Made by a program: the position numbers and the translations under genes. The notes beneath the pieces were generated by a model. The model searched no databases. It was not told where the DNA came from and saw only the letters and a program-made list of their open reading frames with translations. From Plantago major (Eukaryota; Streptophyta; Magnoliopsida; Lamiales; Plantaginaceae), in assembly GCA_026545765.1 (NCBI GenBank), contig JAIFAC010000278.1:1-64000 (forward strand): a DNA stretch of 64,000 bases, read 5' to 3'. Positions 28,801 to 44,235 of the stretch are shown here, piece by piece. The stretch's first letter is position 1. Each line of letters begins with the position of its first letter.

Positions 28801-31800
28801 ACAAACGGAGAAGTCAATTTGAGATTTAAACAACACACATGAGGAGTAATAAAATAATGAACAAGAACTTTACTGAGAGCAAACAAAACACAAAAGGAGT
28901 GGGATAAACAAAAACAACAACCCACTGAGACAACAACACAATAAAGGAGTGGGATAATGTCAAACAAGAAGTCTATTAGATATTTAAACAATACATCAAG
29001 GAGTATGAGTATCAAAATCAAGAACACTACTGAGAGTTCAACAACACACATAAGGAGTGGGACAACAACACAATAAACGAGTGGGATACTACAAACGAGA
29101 AGTTAATTTGAGATTTAAACAACACAATGAGGAGTAATAAAATAACGAACGAAGAATTCTTACTTGAGAGTAAAACAAAACACAAAAGGAGTGGGATAAA
29201 CAACAAACGTAAAATTTACTTGAGAGATAAACAACACAATAAAGGAGGGATAATGTCAAACAAGAAGTTTATTAGATATTTAAACAATACATCAAGGAGT
29301 ATGAGTAGTCAAAATCAAGAACACTACTGAGAATTAAAATGACACATAAGGAGTGGGATAAACAACACAATAAAGGAGGGATACTACAAATGAGAAGTCA
29401 ATTTGAGATTTAAACAACACACATGAGGAGTAATAAAATAACAACGAAGAACTCTACTGAGAGTAAAACAAAACACAAAAGGAGTGGGATAAACAAAACG
29501 TAACAACCCAACTGAGAGATAAACAACACAATAAAGGAGTGGGATAATGTCAAACAAGAAGTTTATTAGATATTTAAACAATACATCAAGGAGTATGAGT
29601 ATCAAAATCAAGAACACTACTGAGAGTTCAACAACACACATAAGGAGTGGGACAAACAACACAATAAACGAGTGGGATACTACAAACGGAGAAGTCAACT
29701 TGAGATTTAAACAACACACATGAGGAGTAATAAAATAACGAACAAGAACTTTACTTGAGAGTAAACAAAACACAAAAGGAGGGATAAACAACAAACTAAA
29801 ACCTACTGAGAGATAAACAACACAATAAAGGAGTGGATAATGTCAAACGAAGAAGTTTAGAGATTTAAACAATACATCAAGGAGTATGAGTATCACAATC
29901 AAGAACACTACTGAGATTAAAACAACACATAAGGAGGGACAACAAATACAATAAAGGAGGGATAATTACAAACGAGAAGTTAATTTGAGATTTAAACAAC
30001 ACACATGAGGAGTAATAAATAACGAACAAGAACTCTACTTGAGAGTAAAACAAAACACAAAAGGAGTGGGATAAATAAAACAACAATTCCACTGAGAGAC
30101 AAACAACACAATAAAGGAGTGGGATAATGTCAAACCAAGAAGTTTATTAGATATTTAAACAATACATCAAGGAGTATGAGTATCAAAATCAAGAACACTA
30201 CTGAGAGTTCAACAACACACATAAGGAGTGGGATAAACAACACAATAAAGGAGTGGGATAATACAAAACAAAAAGAAGTCAATTTGAGATTTAAACAACA
30301 CATGAGGAGTAATAAATAACGTAAGAACTCTACTGAGAGTAAAACAAAACACAAAAGGAGGGATAAATAAAAACAATAACTTTACTGAGAGATAAACAAC
30401 ACAATAAAGGAGTGGGATAATGTCAAACCAAGAAGTTTATTAGATATTTAAACAATACATCAAGGAGTATGAGTATCAAAATCAAGAACACTACTGAGAG
30501 TTCAACAACACACATAAGGAGGGATAAACAACACAATAAAAGTGGGATACTACAAATGAGAAGTTAATTTGAGATTTAAACAACACACATGAGGAGTAAT
30601 AAAATAACAATCAAGAACTCTACTTGAGAGTAAAACAAAACACAAAAGGAGGGATAAATAACAAACTAATTACTGAGAGATAAACAACACAATAAAGGAG
30701 TGGATAATGTCAAACGAAGAAGTTTATAGATATTTAAACAATACATCAAGGAGTATGAGTATCAAAATCAAGAACACTACTTGAGAATTCAAAACACACA
30801 TAAGGAGTGGGATAAACAACACAATAAAGGAGGGACAATTGGAGAAGTTACTTGAGATTTAAACAACACACATGAGGAGTAATAAAATAACGAATAAGAA
30901 CTTTACTGAGAGTAAAACAAAACACAAAAGGAGGGATAAACAAAAACGAACAACCTACTGAGAGATAAACAACACAATAAAGGAGTGGATAATGTCAAAC
31001 AAGAAGTTTATAGATATTTAAACAATACATCAAGGAGTATGAGTATCAAAATCAAGAACACTACTGAGAGTTAAACAACACACATAAGGAGGGATAAACA
31101 ACACAATAAAGGAGTGGGATACTACAAACGAGAAGTTACTGAGATTTAAACAACACATGAGGAGTAATAAAATAACGAACGAAGAACTTACTTGAGAGTA
31201 AAACAAACACAAAAGGAGTGGGATAAATAAAAACAAACAATTACTGAGAGATAAACAACACAATAAAGGAGTGGGATAATGTCAAACAAGAAGTCTATTA
31301 GATATTTAAACAATCAAGGAGTATGAGTATGAAAATCGAAGATCTCTACTTGAGAGTTAAAAAAGACACATAAGGAGTCGGATAACAACACAATAAAGGA
31401 GGGGATAATTACAAACGAGAAGTTAATTTGAGATTTAAACAACACACATGAGGAGTAATAAAATAACGAATCAAGAACTCTACTGAGAGTAAAACAAAAC
31501 ACAAAAGGAGTGGGATAAACAAAACTAACAACCTACTTGAGAGAGACAAAACACAATAAAGGAGTGGGATAATGTCAAACAAGAAGTTTATTAGATATTT
31601 AAACAATACATCAAGGAGTATGAGTATCAAAATCAAGAACACTACTGAGAGTTCAACAACACACATAAGGAGTGGGACAAATACAACAAAGGAGGGATAA
31701 TTACAAACGAGAAGTCAATTTGAGATTTAAACAACACATGAGGAGTAATAAAATAACGAACAAGAACTTACTGAGAGTAAAACAAAACACAAAAGGAGTG

Positions 31801-34800
31801 GGATAAACAAAACTAACAAATCCACTGAGAGACAAACAACACAATAAAGGAGGGATAATGTCAAACCAAGAAGTTTATTAGATATTTAAACAATACATCA
31901 AGGAGTATGAGTATCAAAATCAAGAACACTACTTGAGAATTAAAACACACATAAGGAGTGGGATAAACAACACAAAGGAGGGACAATTACAAACGAGAAG
32001 TCAATTTGAGATTTAAACAACACACATGAGGAGTAATAAAATAACGAACGAAGAACTTACTGAGAGTAAAACAAAACACAAAAGGAGTGGGATAAACAAA
32101 ACAATAACCTACTGAGAGACAAACAACACAATAAAGGAGTGGGATAATGTCAAACGAAGAAGTTTATTAGATATTTAAACAATACATCAAGGAGTATGAG
32201 TATCAAAATCAAGAACACTACTTGAGAGTTCAACAACACACAAGGAGGGGATAAACAACACAATAAAAGTGGGATAATTAAAACGAGAAGTTAATTTGAG
32301 ATTTAAACAACACACATGAGGAGTAAAATAACAACGAAGAATTTCTACTTGAGAGTAAAACAAAACACAAAAGGAGGGATAAACAAATAAAACTAAAACC
32401 TACTGAGAGATAAACAACACAATAAAGGAGTGGGATAATGTCAAACCAAGAAGTTTATTAGATATTTAAACAATACATCAAGGAGTATGAGTATCAAAAT
32501 CAAGAACACTACTTGGAGTTCAACAACACACATAAGGAGGGGATAAACAACACAATAAAGGAGGGATACTACAAACGGAGAAGTCAATTTGAGATTTAAA
32601 CAACACACATGAGGAGTAATAAATAACGTAAGAACTTACTTGAGAGTAAAACAAAACACAAAGGAGTGGGATAAACAACAATTACTTACTTGAGAGATAA
32701 ACAACACAATAAAGGAGGGATAATGTCAAACAAGAAGTTTACAGATATTTAAACAATACATCAAGGAGTATGAGTATCAAAATCAAGAACACTACTTGAG
32801 AATTAAAATGACACATAAGGAGTGGGACAAAATACACAATTACAAATGAGAAGTTAATTTGAGATTTAAACAACACACATGAGGAGTAATAAAATAACGA
32901 ACAAGAACTCTACTGAGAGTAAAACAAAACACAAAAGGAGTGGGATAAACAAAACTAACAAATCCACTGAGAGACAACAACACAATAAAGGAGTGGGATA
33001 ATGTCAAACAAGAAGTTTATTAGATATTTAAACAATACAATCAAGGAGTATGAGTATCAAATCAAGAACACTACTGAGAGTTCAACAACACACATAAGGA
33101 GTGGACAAACAACACAATAAAGGAGGGATACTACAAACGAGAAGTCAATTTGAGATTTAAACAACACATGAGGAGTAATAAATAACGAACGAAGAACTCT
33201 ACTGAGAGTAAAACAAAACACAAAAGGAGTGGGATAAACAAAAACGAATTAACCTACTTGAGAGATAAACAACACAATAAAGGAGTGGATAATGTCAAAC
33301 AAGAAGTTTATTAGATATTTAAACAATACATCAAGGAGTATGAGTATCAAAATCAAGAACACTACTTGAGAATTAAAAACACACATAAGGAGTGGGATAA
33401 ACAACACAATAAAGGAGTGGGATACTACAAACGAGAAGTTAATTTGAGATTTAAACAACACATGAGGAGTAATAAAATAACGTAACGAAGAACTTACTGA
33501 GAGTAAACAAAACACAAAAGGAGTGGGATAAACAAAAAACTAACAACCTACTTGAGAGATAAACAACACAATAAAGGAGGGATAATGTCAAACAAGAAGT
33601 TTATTAGATATTTAAACAATACATCAAGGAGTATGAGTATCAAAATCAAGAACACTACTTGAGAGTTCAACAACACATAAGGAGTGGGATAAACAAATAC
33701 AAACAAAGTGGGATACTACAAACGGAGAAGTTAATGAGATTTAAACAACACATGTGAGGAGTAAAATAATGAACCAAGAACTCTACTTGAGAGTAAAACA
33801 AAACACAAAAGGAGTGGGATAAACAAAAAAACAATTACCTACTGAGAGACAAACAACACAATAAAGGAGGGGATAATGTCAAACGAAGAAGTTTATTAGA
33901 TATTTAAACAATACATCAAGGAGTATGAGTATCAAAATCAAGAACACTACTTGAGAATTAAAAAACACATAAGGAGTGGATAAAACAACACAATAAAGGG
34001 ATAATTACAAACGGAGAAGTCAATTTGAGATTTAAACAACACACATGAGGAGTAATAAAATAACTAACGAAGAACTCTACTGAGAGTAAAACAAAACACA
34101 AAAGGAGTGGGATAAATAAAACTAACAACCCACTTGAGAGACAAACAACACAATAAAGGAGTGGGATAATGTCAAACAAGAAGTCATTAGATATTTAAAC
34201 AATACATCAAGGAGTATGAGTATCAAAATCAAGAACACTACTGAGAGTTCAACAACACACATAAGGAGTGGGATAAACAACACAAACAAAGTGGGATACT
34301 ACAAACGAGAAGTCATTTTGAGATTTAAACAACACACGTGAGGAGTAATAAAATAACGAACGAAGAACTCTACTTGAGAGTAAAACAAACCACAAAAGGA
34401 GTGGGATAAACAACAAACGTAATTACTACTGAGAGATAAACAACACAATAAAGGAGTGGGATAATGTCAAACCAAGAAGTTTATTAGATATTTAAACAAT
34501 ACAATCAAGGAGTATGAGTATCAAAATCAAGAACACTACTTGAGAATTAAAAACACACATAAGGAGTGGGATAAACAATACAAACAATGAGAAGTTAATT
34601 TGAGATTTAAACAACACATGAGGAGTAATAAATAACGACAAGAATTTACTGAGAGCAAACAAAACACAAAAGGAGTGGGATAAATAAAAACTAACAACTC
34701 CACTGAGAGACAAACAACACAATAAAGGAGGGATAATGTCAAACGTAAGAAGTTTATTAGATATTTAAACAATACATCAAGGAGTATGAGTATCAAAATC

Positions 34801-37800
34801 AAGAACACTACTGAGAGTTCAACAACACATAAGGAGTGGGACAAACAACACAATAAAGTGGGATAATTACAAACGAGAAGTTATTTGAGATTTAAACAAC
34901 ACACATGAGGAGTAATAAAATAACGAACGTAAGAACTTTACTTGAGAGTAAACAAAACACAAAAGGAGTGGGATAAATAAAAACTAACAACCTACTGAGA
35001 GACAAACAACACAATAAAGGAGTGGGATAATGTCAAACCAAGAAGTTTATTAGATATTTAAACAATACATCAAGGAGTATGAGTATCAAAATCAAGAACA
35101 CTACTGAGAGTTAACAACACACATAAGGAGGGGACAAACAAATACAAAGGAGGGATAATTACAAACGAGAAGTCAATTTGAGATTTAAACAACACATGTG
35201 AGGAGTAATAAAATAACGAACAAGAACTCTACTGAGAGTAAAACAAAACACAAAAGGAGTGGGATAAACAAAAACTAACAACCCACTGAGAGATAAACAA
35301 CACAATAAAGGAGTGGGATAATGTCAAACAAGAAGTTTATTAGATATTTAAACAATACATCAAGGAGTATGAGTATCAAAATCAAGAACACTACTGAGAG
35401 TTCAACAACACACATAAGGAGTGGGATAAACAACACAATAAACGAGTGGGATAATTACAAACGAGAAGTTACTTGAGATTTAAACAACACATGAGGAGTA
35501 ATAAAATAACGTAAGAACTCTACTTGAGAGTAAAACAAAACACAAAAGGAGGGATAAATAACAAACGTAACAACTACTTGAGAGATAAACAACACAATAA
35601 AGGAGGGATAATGTCAAACAAGAAGTTTATTAGATATTTAAACAATACATCAAGGAGTATGAGTATCAAAATCAAGAACACTACTGAGAATTCAAAATAC
35701 ACATAAGGAGTGGGATAAACAACACAATAAAGGAGTGGATAATTACAAACGGAGAAGTCAATTTGAGATTTAAACAACACAATGAGGAGTAATAAAATAA
35801 CGAACGAAGAACTCTACTGAGAGTAAAACAAAACACAAAAGGAGGGGACAATAAATAACAACTCCAATTGAGAGACAAACAACACAATAAAGGAGGGATA
35901 ATGTCAAACGAAGAAGTTTATTAGATATTTAAACAATACATCAAGGAGTATGAGTATCAAAATCAAGAACACTACTGAGAGTTCAACAACACACAAGGAG
36001 GGATAAACAACACAACAAAGGAGTGGGATAATTACAAACGAGAAGTTATTTGAGATTTAAACAACACACATGAGGAGTAATAAAATAACGAACAAGAACT
36101 TACTTGAGAGTAAAAAACACAAAAGGAGGGATAAACAACAAACTAACAACTACTGAGAGACAAACAACACAATAAAGGAGTGGATAATGTCAAACAAGAA
36201 GTTTATTAGATATTTAAACAATACATCAAGGAGTATGAGTATCAAAATCAAGAACACTACTGAGAGTTAAACAACACACATAAGGAGGGACAAGCAACAC
36301 AATAAACGAGTGGGATAGTTACAAATGGAGAAGTCAATTTGAGATTTAAACAACACACAGGAGGAGTAATAAAATAATGAACGAAGAACTGTACGTGAGA
36401 GTAATACAAAATACAAAAGGAGTGGGATAAACAATAAACGAACAACTCCACTTGAGAGATAAACAACACAATAAAGGAGTGGGATAATGTCAAACAAGAA
36501 GTTTATTAGATATTTAAACAACATCAAGGAGTATGAGTATCAAAATCAAGAACACTACTGAGAGTTCAACAACACACATAAGGAGTGACAAACAAACACA
36601 ATAAAGGAGGGATACTACAAACGGAGAAGTCAACTTGAGATTTAAACAACACACAAGGAGGAGTAAAATAACATAAAGAAGAATTACTTGAGAGTAAAAC
36701 ACACAAAAGGAGTGGATAAAATAAAAACAACTAACAAACTGAGAGATAAACAACACAATAAAAAGTGGGATAATGTCAATAAAAGAAGTTTATTAGATAT
36801 TTAAACAATCAAGGAGTATGAGTATCAAAATCAAGAACACTACTGAGAGTTCAACACACATAAGGAGTGGACAACAACACGATAAACGAGTGGGATAATT
36901 ACAAACGCAGAAGTCAATTTGAGATTTAAACAACACACAGGAGGAGTAATAAAATAACAAACGAAGAACTCTACTTGAGAGTAAAACATAACACAAAAGG
37001 AGTGGGATAAACAAAAACAACTCCACTGAGAGACAAACAACACAATAAAGGAGTGGGATAATGTCAAACAAGAAGTTTATTAGATATTTAAACAATACAT
37101 CAAGGAGTATGAGTATCAAAATCAAGAACACTACTTGAGAATTAAAACACACATAAGGAGTGGGATAAACAACACAATAAAGGAGGATACTACAAATGAG
37201 AAGCTAATTTGAGATTTAAACAACACACATGAGGAGTAATAAAATAACGAACAAGAACTCTACTGAGAGTAAAACAAAACACAAAAGGAGTGGGATAAAC
37301 AAAAAACTAACAACCTACTGAGAGATAAACAACACAATAAAGGAGTGGATAATGTCAAACAAGAAGTTTATTAGATATTTAAACAATACATCAAGGAGTA
37401 TGAGTATCAAAATCAAGAACACTACTGAGAGTTCAACAACACACATAAGGAGTGGGATAAACAACACAATAAAAGTGGGGATTACAAACGGAGAAGTCAA
37501 TTTGAGATTTAAACAACACACATGAGGAGTAATAAAATAACGAACAAGAATTTTACTGAGAGTAAAACAAAACACAAAAGGAGTGGGATAAACAACAAAA
37601 CGAATTACTCCACTGAGAGATAAACAACACAATAAAGGAGTGGGATAATGTCAAACGAAGAAGTTTACAGATATTTAAACAATACATCAAGGAGTATGAG
37701 TCAAAATCAAGAACACTACTGAGAATTAAAACACACATAAGGAGTGGGATAAACAACACAATAAAGGAGTGGATACAAAACGTAGAAGTCAATTTGAGAT

Positions 37801-39300
37801 TTAAACAACACACATGAGGAGTAATAAAATAACGAACGAAGAACTTTACTTGAGAGTAAGACAAAACAAAACAGGTGTGGGATAAACAAAAAACAAATTT
37901 ACTGAGAGATAAACAACACAATAAAGGAGGGATAATGTCAAACAAGAAGTTTATTAGATATTTAAACAATACATCAAGGAGTATGAGTATCAAAATCAAG
38001 AACACTACTTGAGAGTTCAACAACACACATAAGGAGTGGACAAACAACACAATAAACGTGGGATAATTACAAACGAGAAGTCAATTTGAGATTTAAACAA
38101 CACATGTGAGGAGTAATAAAATAACGAACGAAGAACTCTACTGAGAGTAAAACAAAACACAAAAGGAGTGGGATAAACAACAAACAATTACTCCACTGAG
38201 AGATAAACAACACAATAAAGGAGGGATAATGTCAAACAAGAAGTTTATTAGATATTTAAACAATACATCAAGGAGTATGAGTATCAAAATCAAGAACACT
38301 ACTGAGAATTAAAAACACACATAAGGAGTGGGATAAACAACACAAGGGAGGGATACTACAAATGAGAAGTTACTTGAGATTTAAACAACACATGAGAGTA
38401 ATAAAATAACGAACGAAGAACTTACTTGAGAGTAAAACAAAACACAAAAGGAGTGGGATAAACAAAACAACAATTCCACTGAGAGACAAACAACACAATA
38501 AAGGAGGGATAATGTCAAACGAAGAAGTTTATTAGATATTTAAACAATACATCAAGGAGTATGAGTATCAAAATCAAGAACACTACTTGAGAGTTAAACA
38601 ACACATAAGGAGTGGGATAACAAACACAATAAACGAGGGATACTACAAACGAGAAGTTAATTTGAGATTTAAACAACACACATGAGGAGTAATAAAATAA
38701 CGAATCAAGAACTCTACTTGAGAGTAAAACAAAACACAAAAGGAGTGGGATAAACAACAAACGAATTACTCACTGAGAGATAAACAACACAATAAAGGAG
38801 GGATAATGTCAAACAAGAAGTCTAGATATTTAAACAATACATCAAGGAGTATGAGTATCAAAATCAAGAACACTACTTGAGAGTTAAAAAACACATAAGG
38901 AGTGATAAACAACACAATAAAGGGGATACTACAAATGGAGAAGTCAATTTGAGATTTAAACAACACATGAGGAGTAATAAAATAACGAACAAGAACTTTA
39001 CTGAGAGTAAAACAAAACACAAAAGGAGTGGGATAAACAAAAACGAATAACCCAATTGAGAGATAAACAACACAATAAAGGAGGGATAATGTCAAACGAA
39101 GAAGTTTATTAGATATTTAAACAATCAAGGAGTATGAGTATCAAAATCAAGAACACTACTTGAGAGTTAAACAACACACATAAGGAGGGATAAACAACAC
39201 AATAAACGAGTGGGATACTACAAACGAGAAGTCAATTTGAGATTTAACAACACACAGGAGGAGTAATAAAATAACGAACGAAGAACTCTACTTGAGAGTA
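13801..39300 (+). repeat. Central satellite zone, ~290-bp monomers in an alternating dimer (~580 bp)
   Basis: The centre carries shortened words: atcaaggag for actgaaggag, ctgagag for cttgagag, caagaac for cgaagaac, and gtttattag for gtctattag. Subunit 2 alternates between gagagttcaacaacacacat and gagaattaaaacacacat. For example the first form occurs near 23.27, 23.86, 24.44, 25.01, 25.59, 26.17 and 26.75 kb, and the second near 23.57, 24.14, 24.73, 25.31, 25.89 and 26.46 kb. Alternation fails occasionally (two of the first kind in a row near 30.2/30.5 and 32.2/32.5 kb), as expected from unequal exchange. An irregular patch at 15640-16620 lies inside this zone. Confidence 0.8.
15640..16620 (+). 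repeat. Irregular, degraded satellite patch
   Basis: Satellite words are still visible (ggagtgggataa, ggataatgtcaaa, gatttaaacaacaca), but subunit order and spacing break down. Subunits are shortened, some are missing, and A-rich filler such as aacaacaataaaggag is inserted. No gene or known element is recognised within it. It could be an old rearranged patch or a stretch of poor consensus sequence; the flanking monomers on both sides are regular. Confidence 0.65.
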
Positions 39301-42300
39301 AAACAAAACACAAAAGGAGTGGGATAAACAAACTAACAACTCCACTTGAGAGATAAACAACACAATAAAGGAGTGGGATAATGTCAAACGAAGAAGTCTA
39401 TTAGAGATTTAAACAATAAACTGAAGGAATATGAATATCACAATCGAAGAACACTACTTGACAGTTAAACAACACACATAAGGAGTGGGATAAACAACAC
39501 AATAAAGGAGTGGGATAATTATAAACGGAGAAGTCAATTTGAGATTTAAACAACACACAGGAGGAGTAATAAAATAACGAACGAAGAACTCTACTTGAGA
39601 GATAAACAACACAATAAAGGAGTGGGATAAATAAAAACGAACAACTCCACTTGAGACAACAACACAATAAAGGCGTGGGATAATGTCAAACGAAGAAGTA
39701 TATTAGATATTTAAACAATACAATCAAGGAGTATGAGTATCAAAATCGAAGAACACTACTTGAGAGTTCAACAACACACATAAGGATTGGGATAAACACA
39801 ACAAAAAAGTGGGATAATTACAAACGAGAAGTCAATTTGAGATTTAAACAACACATGAGGAGTAATAAAATACGAACGAAGAACTCTACTGAGAGTAAAA
39901 CAAAACACAAAAGGAGGGGATAAACAACAAACGTAATAACTACTGAGAGATAAACAACACAATAAAGGAGTGGGATAATGTCAAACGAAGAAGTTTATTA
40001 GATATTTGAACAATACATCAAGGAGTATGAGTATCAAAATCAAGAACACTACTTGAGAATTAAAACAACACATAAGGAGTGGGATAAACAACACAATAAA
40101 GTACAAACGGAGAAGTCAATTTGAGATTTAAACAACACACATGAGGAGTAATAAAATAACGAACGAAGAACTTTACTTGAGAGTAAACAAAACACAAAAG
40201 GAGGGGATAAACAAAACAACAACCCAATTGAGAGATAAACAACACAATAAAGGAGGGATAATGTCAAACCAAGAAGTTTATTAGATATTTAAACAATACA
40301 TCAAGGAGTATGAGTATCAAAATCAAGAACACTACTGAGAGTTCAACAACACACATAAGGAGTGGGATAAACAACACAATAAACGTGGGATAATTACAAA
40401 CGAGAAGTCAATTTGAGATTTAAACAACACATGAGGAGTAATAAAATAACGAAGAACTCTACTGAGAGTAAACAAAACACAAAAGGAGTGAGATAAACAA
40501 CAAACGAACAACTTAACTTGAGAGATAAACAACACAATAAAGGAGTGGGATAATGTCAAACAAGAAGTCTATTAGATATTTAAACAATACATCAAGGAGT
40601 ATGAGTATCAAAATCAAGAACACTACTGAGAGTTAAACAACACATAAGGAGGGATAAACAACACAATAAAGGTGAGGGACAATTACAACCGAGAAATCAA
40701 TTTGAGATTTAAACAACACACAGGAGCAGTAATAAAATAACGAACAAGAACTCTACTTGAGAGTAAAACAAAACACAAAAGGAGTGGGATAAACAACAAA
40801 CAACAACTCACTGAGAGATAAACAACACAATAAAGGAGGGATAATGTCAAACCAAGAAGTCTATTAGATATTTAAACAATACATCAAGGAGTATGAGTAT
40901 CAAAATCAAGAACACTACTGAGAGTTAAAACACACATAAGGAGTGGGATAAACAACACAATAAACGAGTGGGATAATTACAAACGGAGAAGTCATTTTGA
41001 GATTTAAACAACACACAGGAGGAGTAATAAAATAACGAACGAAGAACTCTACTGAGAGCAAACAAAACACAAAAGGAGTGGGATAAACAAAAACGAACAA
41101 CTCCACTTGAGAGATAAACAACACAATAAAGGAGTGGGATAATGTCAAACAAGAAGTTTATTAGAGATTTAAACAATACATCAAGGAGTATGAGTATGAA
41201 AATCATAGAACAATACATGAGAGTTAAACAACACACATAAGGAGTGGGATAAACAAAACAATAAAGGAGGGATATTACAAACGGAGAAGTCAATTTGAGA
41301 TTTAAAACACACATGAGGAGTAATAAAATAACGAACGAAGAACTTACTTGAGAGTAAACAAAACACAAAAGGAGGGGATAAACAACAAACAACAATTTAC
41401 TGAGAGACAAACAACACAATAAAGGAGGGATAATGTCAAACAAGAAGTTTATTAGATATTTAAACAATACATCAAGGAGTATGAGTATCAAAATCAAGAA
41501 CACTACTGAGATTAAAACAACACACAAGGAGTGGATAAACAACACAATAAACGAAAGGGATAATTACAAACGGAGAAGTCAATTTGAGAATTAAACAACA
41601 CACATGAGGAGTAATAAAATAACGAACGAAGAACTCTACTGAGAGTTAAACAAAACACAAAAGGAGGGATAAACAAAAACAACAACTCCACTGAGAGATA
41701 AACAACACAATAAAGGAGGGATAATGTCAAACAAGAAGTCTATTAGATATTTAAACAATACATCAAGGAGTATGAGTATCAAAATCATAGAACACTACTT
41801 TAGAGTTAAACAACACACATAAGGAGTGGGATAAACAACACAATAAACGAGTGGGATAATTACAACGAGAAGTCAATTTGAGATTTAAACAACACATGAG
41901 GAGTAATAAAATAACGAAGAACTTACTTGAGAGTAAAACAAAACACAAAAGGAGTGGGATAAACAACAAACGAACAATCCCACTTGAGAGATAAACAACA
42001 CAATAAAGGAGTGGGATAATGTCAAACAAGAAGTCTATTAGATATTTAAACAATACATCAAGGAGTATGAGTATCAAAATCAAGAACACTACTGAGAGTT
42101 AAACAACACACATAAGGAGGGATAAACAAATACAATTACAAACGGAGAAGTCAATTTGAGATTTAAACAACACACATGAGGAGTAATAAAATAACGAACG
42201 AAGAACTTACTGAGAGTTAAACAAAACACAAAAGGAGGGATAAACAAAAACAAACAACTCACTTGAGAGATAAACACAATAAAGGAGTGGGATAATGTCA

Positions 42301-44235
42301 AACAAGAAGTCTATTAGATATTTAAACAATACATCAAGGAGTATGAGTATCAAAATCAAGAACACTACTGAGAGTTAAACAACACACATAAGGAGTGGAT
42401 AAACAACACAACAAACGAGTGGGATAATTACAAACGGAGAAGTCAATTTGAGATTTAAACAACACAGGAGGAGTAATAAAATAACGAACGAAGAACTCTA
42501 CTTGAGAGTAAAACAAAACACAAAAGGAGTGGGATAAACAACAAACGAACAACTCCACTTGAGAGATAATCAACACAATAAAGGAATGGGATAATATCAA
42601 ACGTAGAAGTTTAGAGATTTAAACAATCAAGGAGTATGAGTATCAAAATCAAGAACACTACTTGAGAGTTAAAACACACATAAGGAGTGATAAACAACAA
42701 AATAACGAGTTGGATAATTACAAAAGAGAAGTCAATTTGAGATTTAAACAACACACATGAGGAGTAATAAAATAACGAAGAACTCTACTTGAGAGTCAAA
42801 CAAAACACAAAAGGAGTGGGATAAACCAAAAACGAACAACTCCAATTGAGAGATAAACAACACAATAAATGAGTGGGATAATGTCAAACGAAGAAGTCTA
42901 TTAGAGATTTAAACATACATTGAAGTAGTGTGAGTATCAAAATCATAGAACAATACATGAGAGTTAAACAACACACATAAGGAGTGGGATAAACAAAACA
43001 ATAATCGAGTGGGATAATTACAAACTGAGAAGTCAATTTTATATTTAAAAAAAACAAATGAGGAGTAATAAAATAACGAACAAGAACTCTACTTAGAGTA
43101 AAACAAAACACAAAAGGAGTGGGATAAACAAAACGGACAACTCCACTTGAGAGATAAACAACACAATAAAGGAGGGATAATGTCAAACGAAGAAGTCTAT
43201 TCGAGATTTAAACAATACAATCAAGGAGTATGAGTCACAATCAAGAACACTACTTGAGAGTTAAACAACACACATAAGGAGTGGATAAACAACAATAAAG
43301 GAGTGGGATAATTACAACTGAGAAGTCAATTTGAGATTTAAACAACACACAAGAGGAGTAATAAAATAACGAACGAAGAACTCTTGAGAGTAAAACAAAC
43401 ACAAAAGGAGTGGGATAAACAAAACGGACAACTCCACTGAGAGAAACAACACAATAAAGGAGGGATAATGTCAAACGAAGAAGTCTATTAGAGATTTAAA
43501 CAATACATCAAGGAGTATGAGTATCACAATCAAGAACACTACTGAGAGTTAAACAACACATAAGGAGGGATAAACCAACAATAAACGAGGGGATGATTAC
43601 AAACGGAGAAGTCAATTTGAGATTTAAACAACACACTTGAGGAGTAATAAAATAACGAACGAAGAACTCTACTTGAGAGTTAAAACAAACACAAAAGGAT
43701 GGGATAAACAACAAACGAACAACTTTACTTGAGAGATAAACAACACAATAAAGGAGGATAATGTCAAACAAGAAGTCTATGAGATTTAAACAATACATCA
43801 AGGATTTGAGATTTAAACAACACACATGAGGAGTAATAAATAATAACGAAGAACTCTACTTGAGAGTTAAACAAAACACAAAAGGAGGGATAAACAAAAG
43901 GAACAACTCCATTGAGAGATAAAACACAATAAAGGAGTGGGATAATGTGAAGAAGAAGTCTATTAGAGATTTAAACAATACATCAAGGAGTATGAGTATC
44001 AAAATCATAGAACACTACTTGAGAGTTAAACAACACACATAAGGAGTGGGATAAACAACAAAATAAACGAGTGCGATAATTACAAACTGAGAAGTCAATT
44101 TGAGATTTAAAGAACACACAGGAGGAGTAATAAAATAACGAACGAAAAACTCTAATTTAGAGTAAAACAATACGCAAAAGGAGTGGGATAAACAACAAAC
44201 GGACAACTCCACTTGAGAGATAAAAACACACTAAA
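39301..44235 (+). repeat. Right transition zone of the plus satellite array
   Basis: Central-type monomers (atcaaggag, ctgagag) are interleaved with edge-type monomers that keep cgaagaac, cttgagag and gtctattag, for instance at 39.24-39.7 kb and 42.8-43.2 kb. A variant with aaatcatagaacaatacatgag occurs near 41.2 and 42.94 kb and also near 12.97 kb, linking this zone with the left edge. No gene is seen. Confidence 0.65.

Noticed and set aside
40925-41545. 206-codon minus-strand open frame, and many similar 60-165 codon frames through the array
   Set aside because: The peptide is a translation of satellite words, the same phrases recur in shifted frames in every monomer, and indels change frame freely. 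No start context or conserved frame is present.
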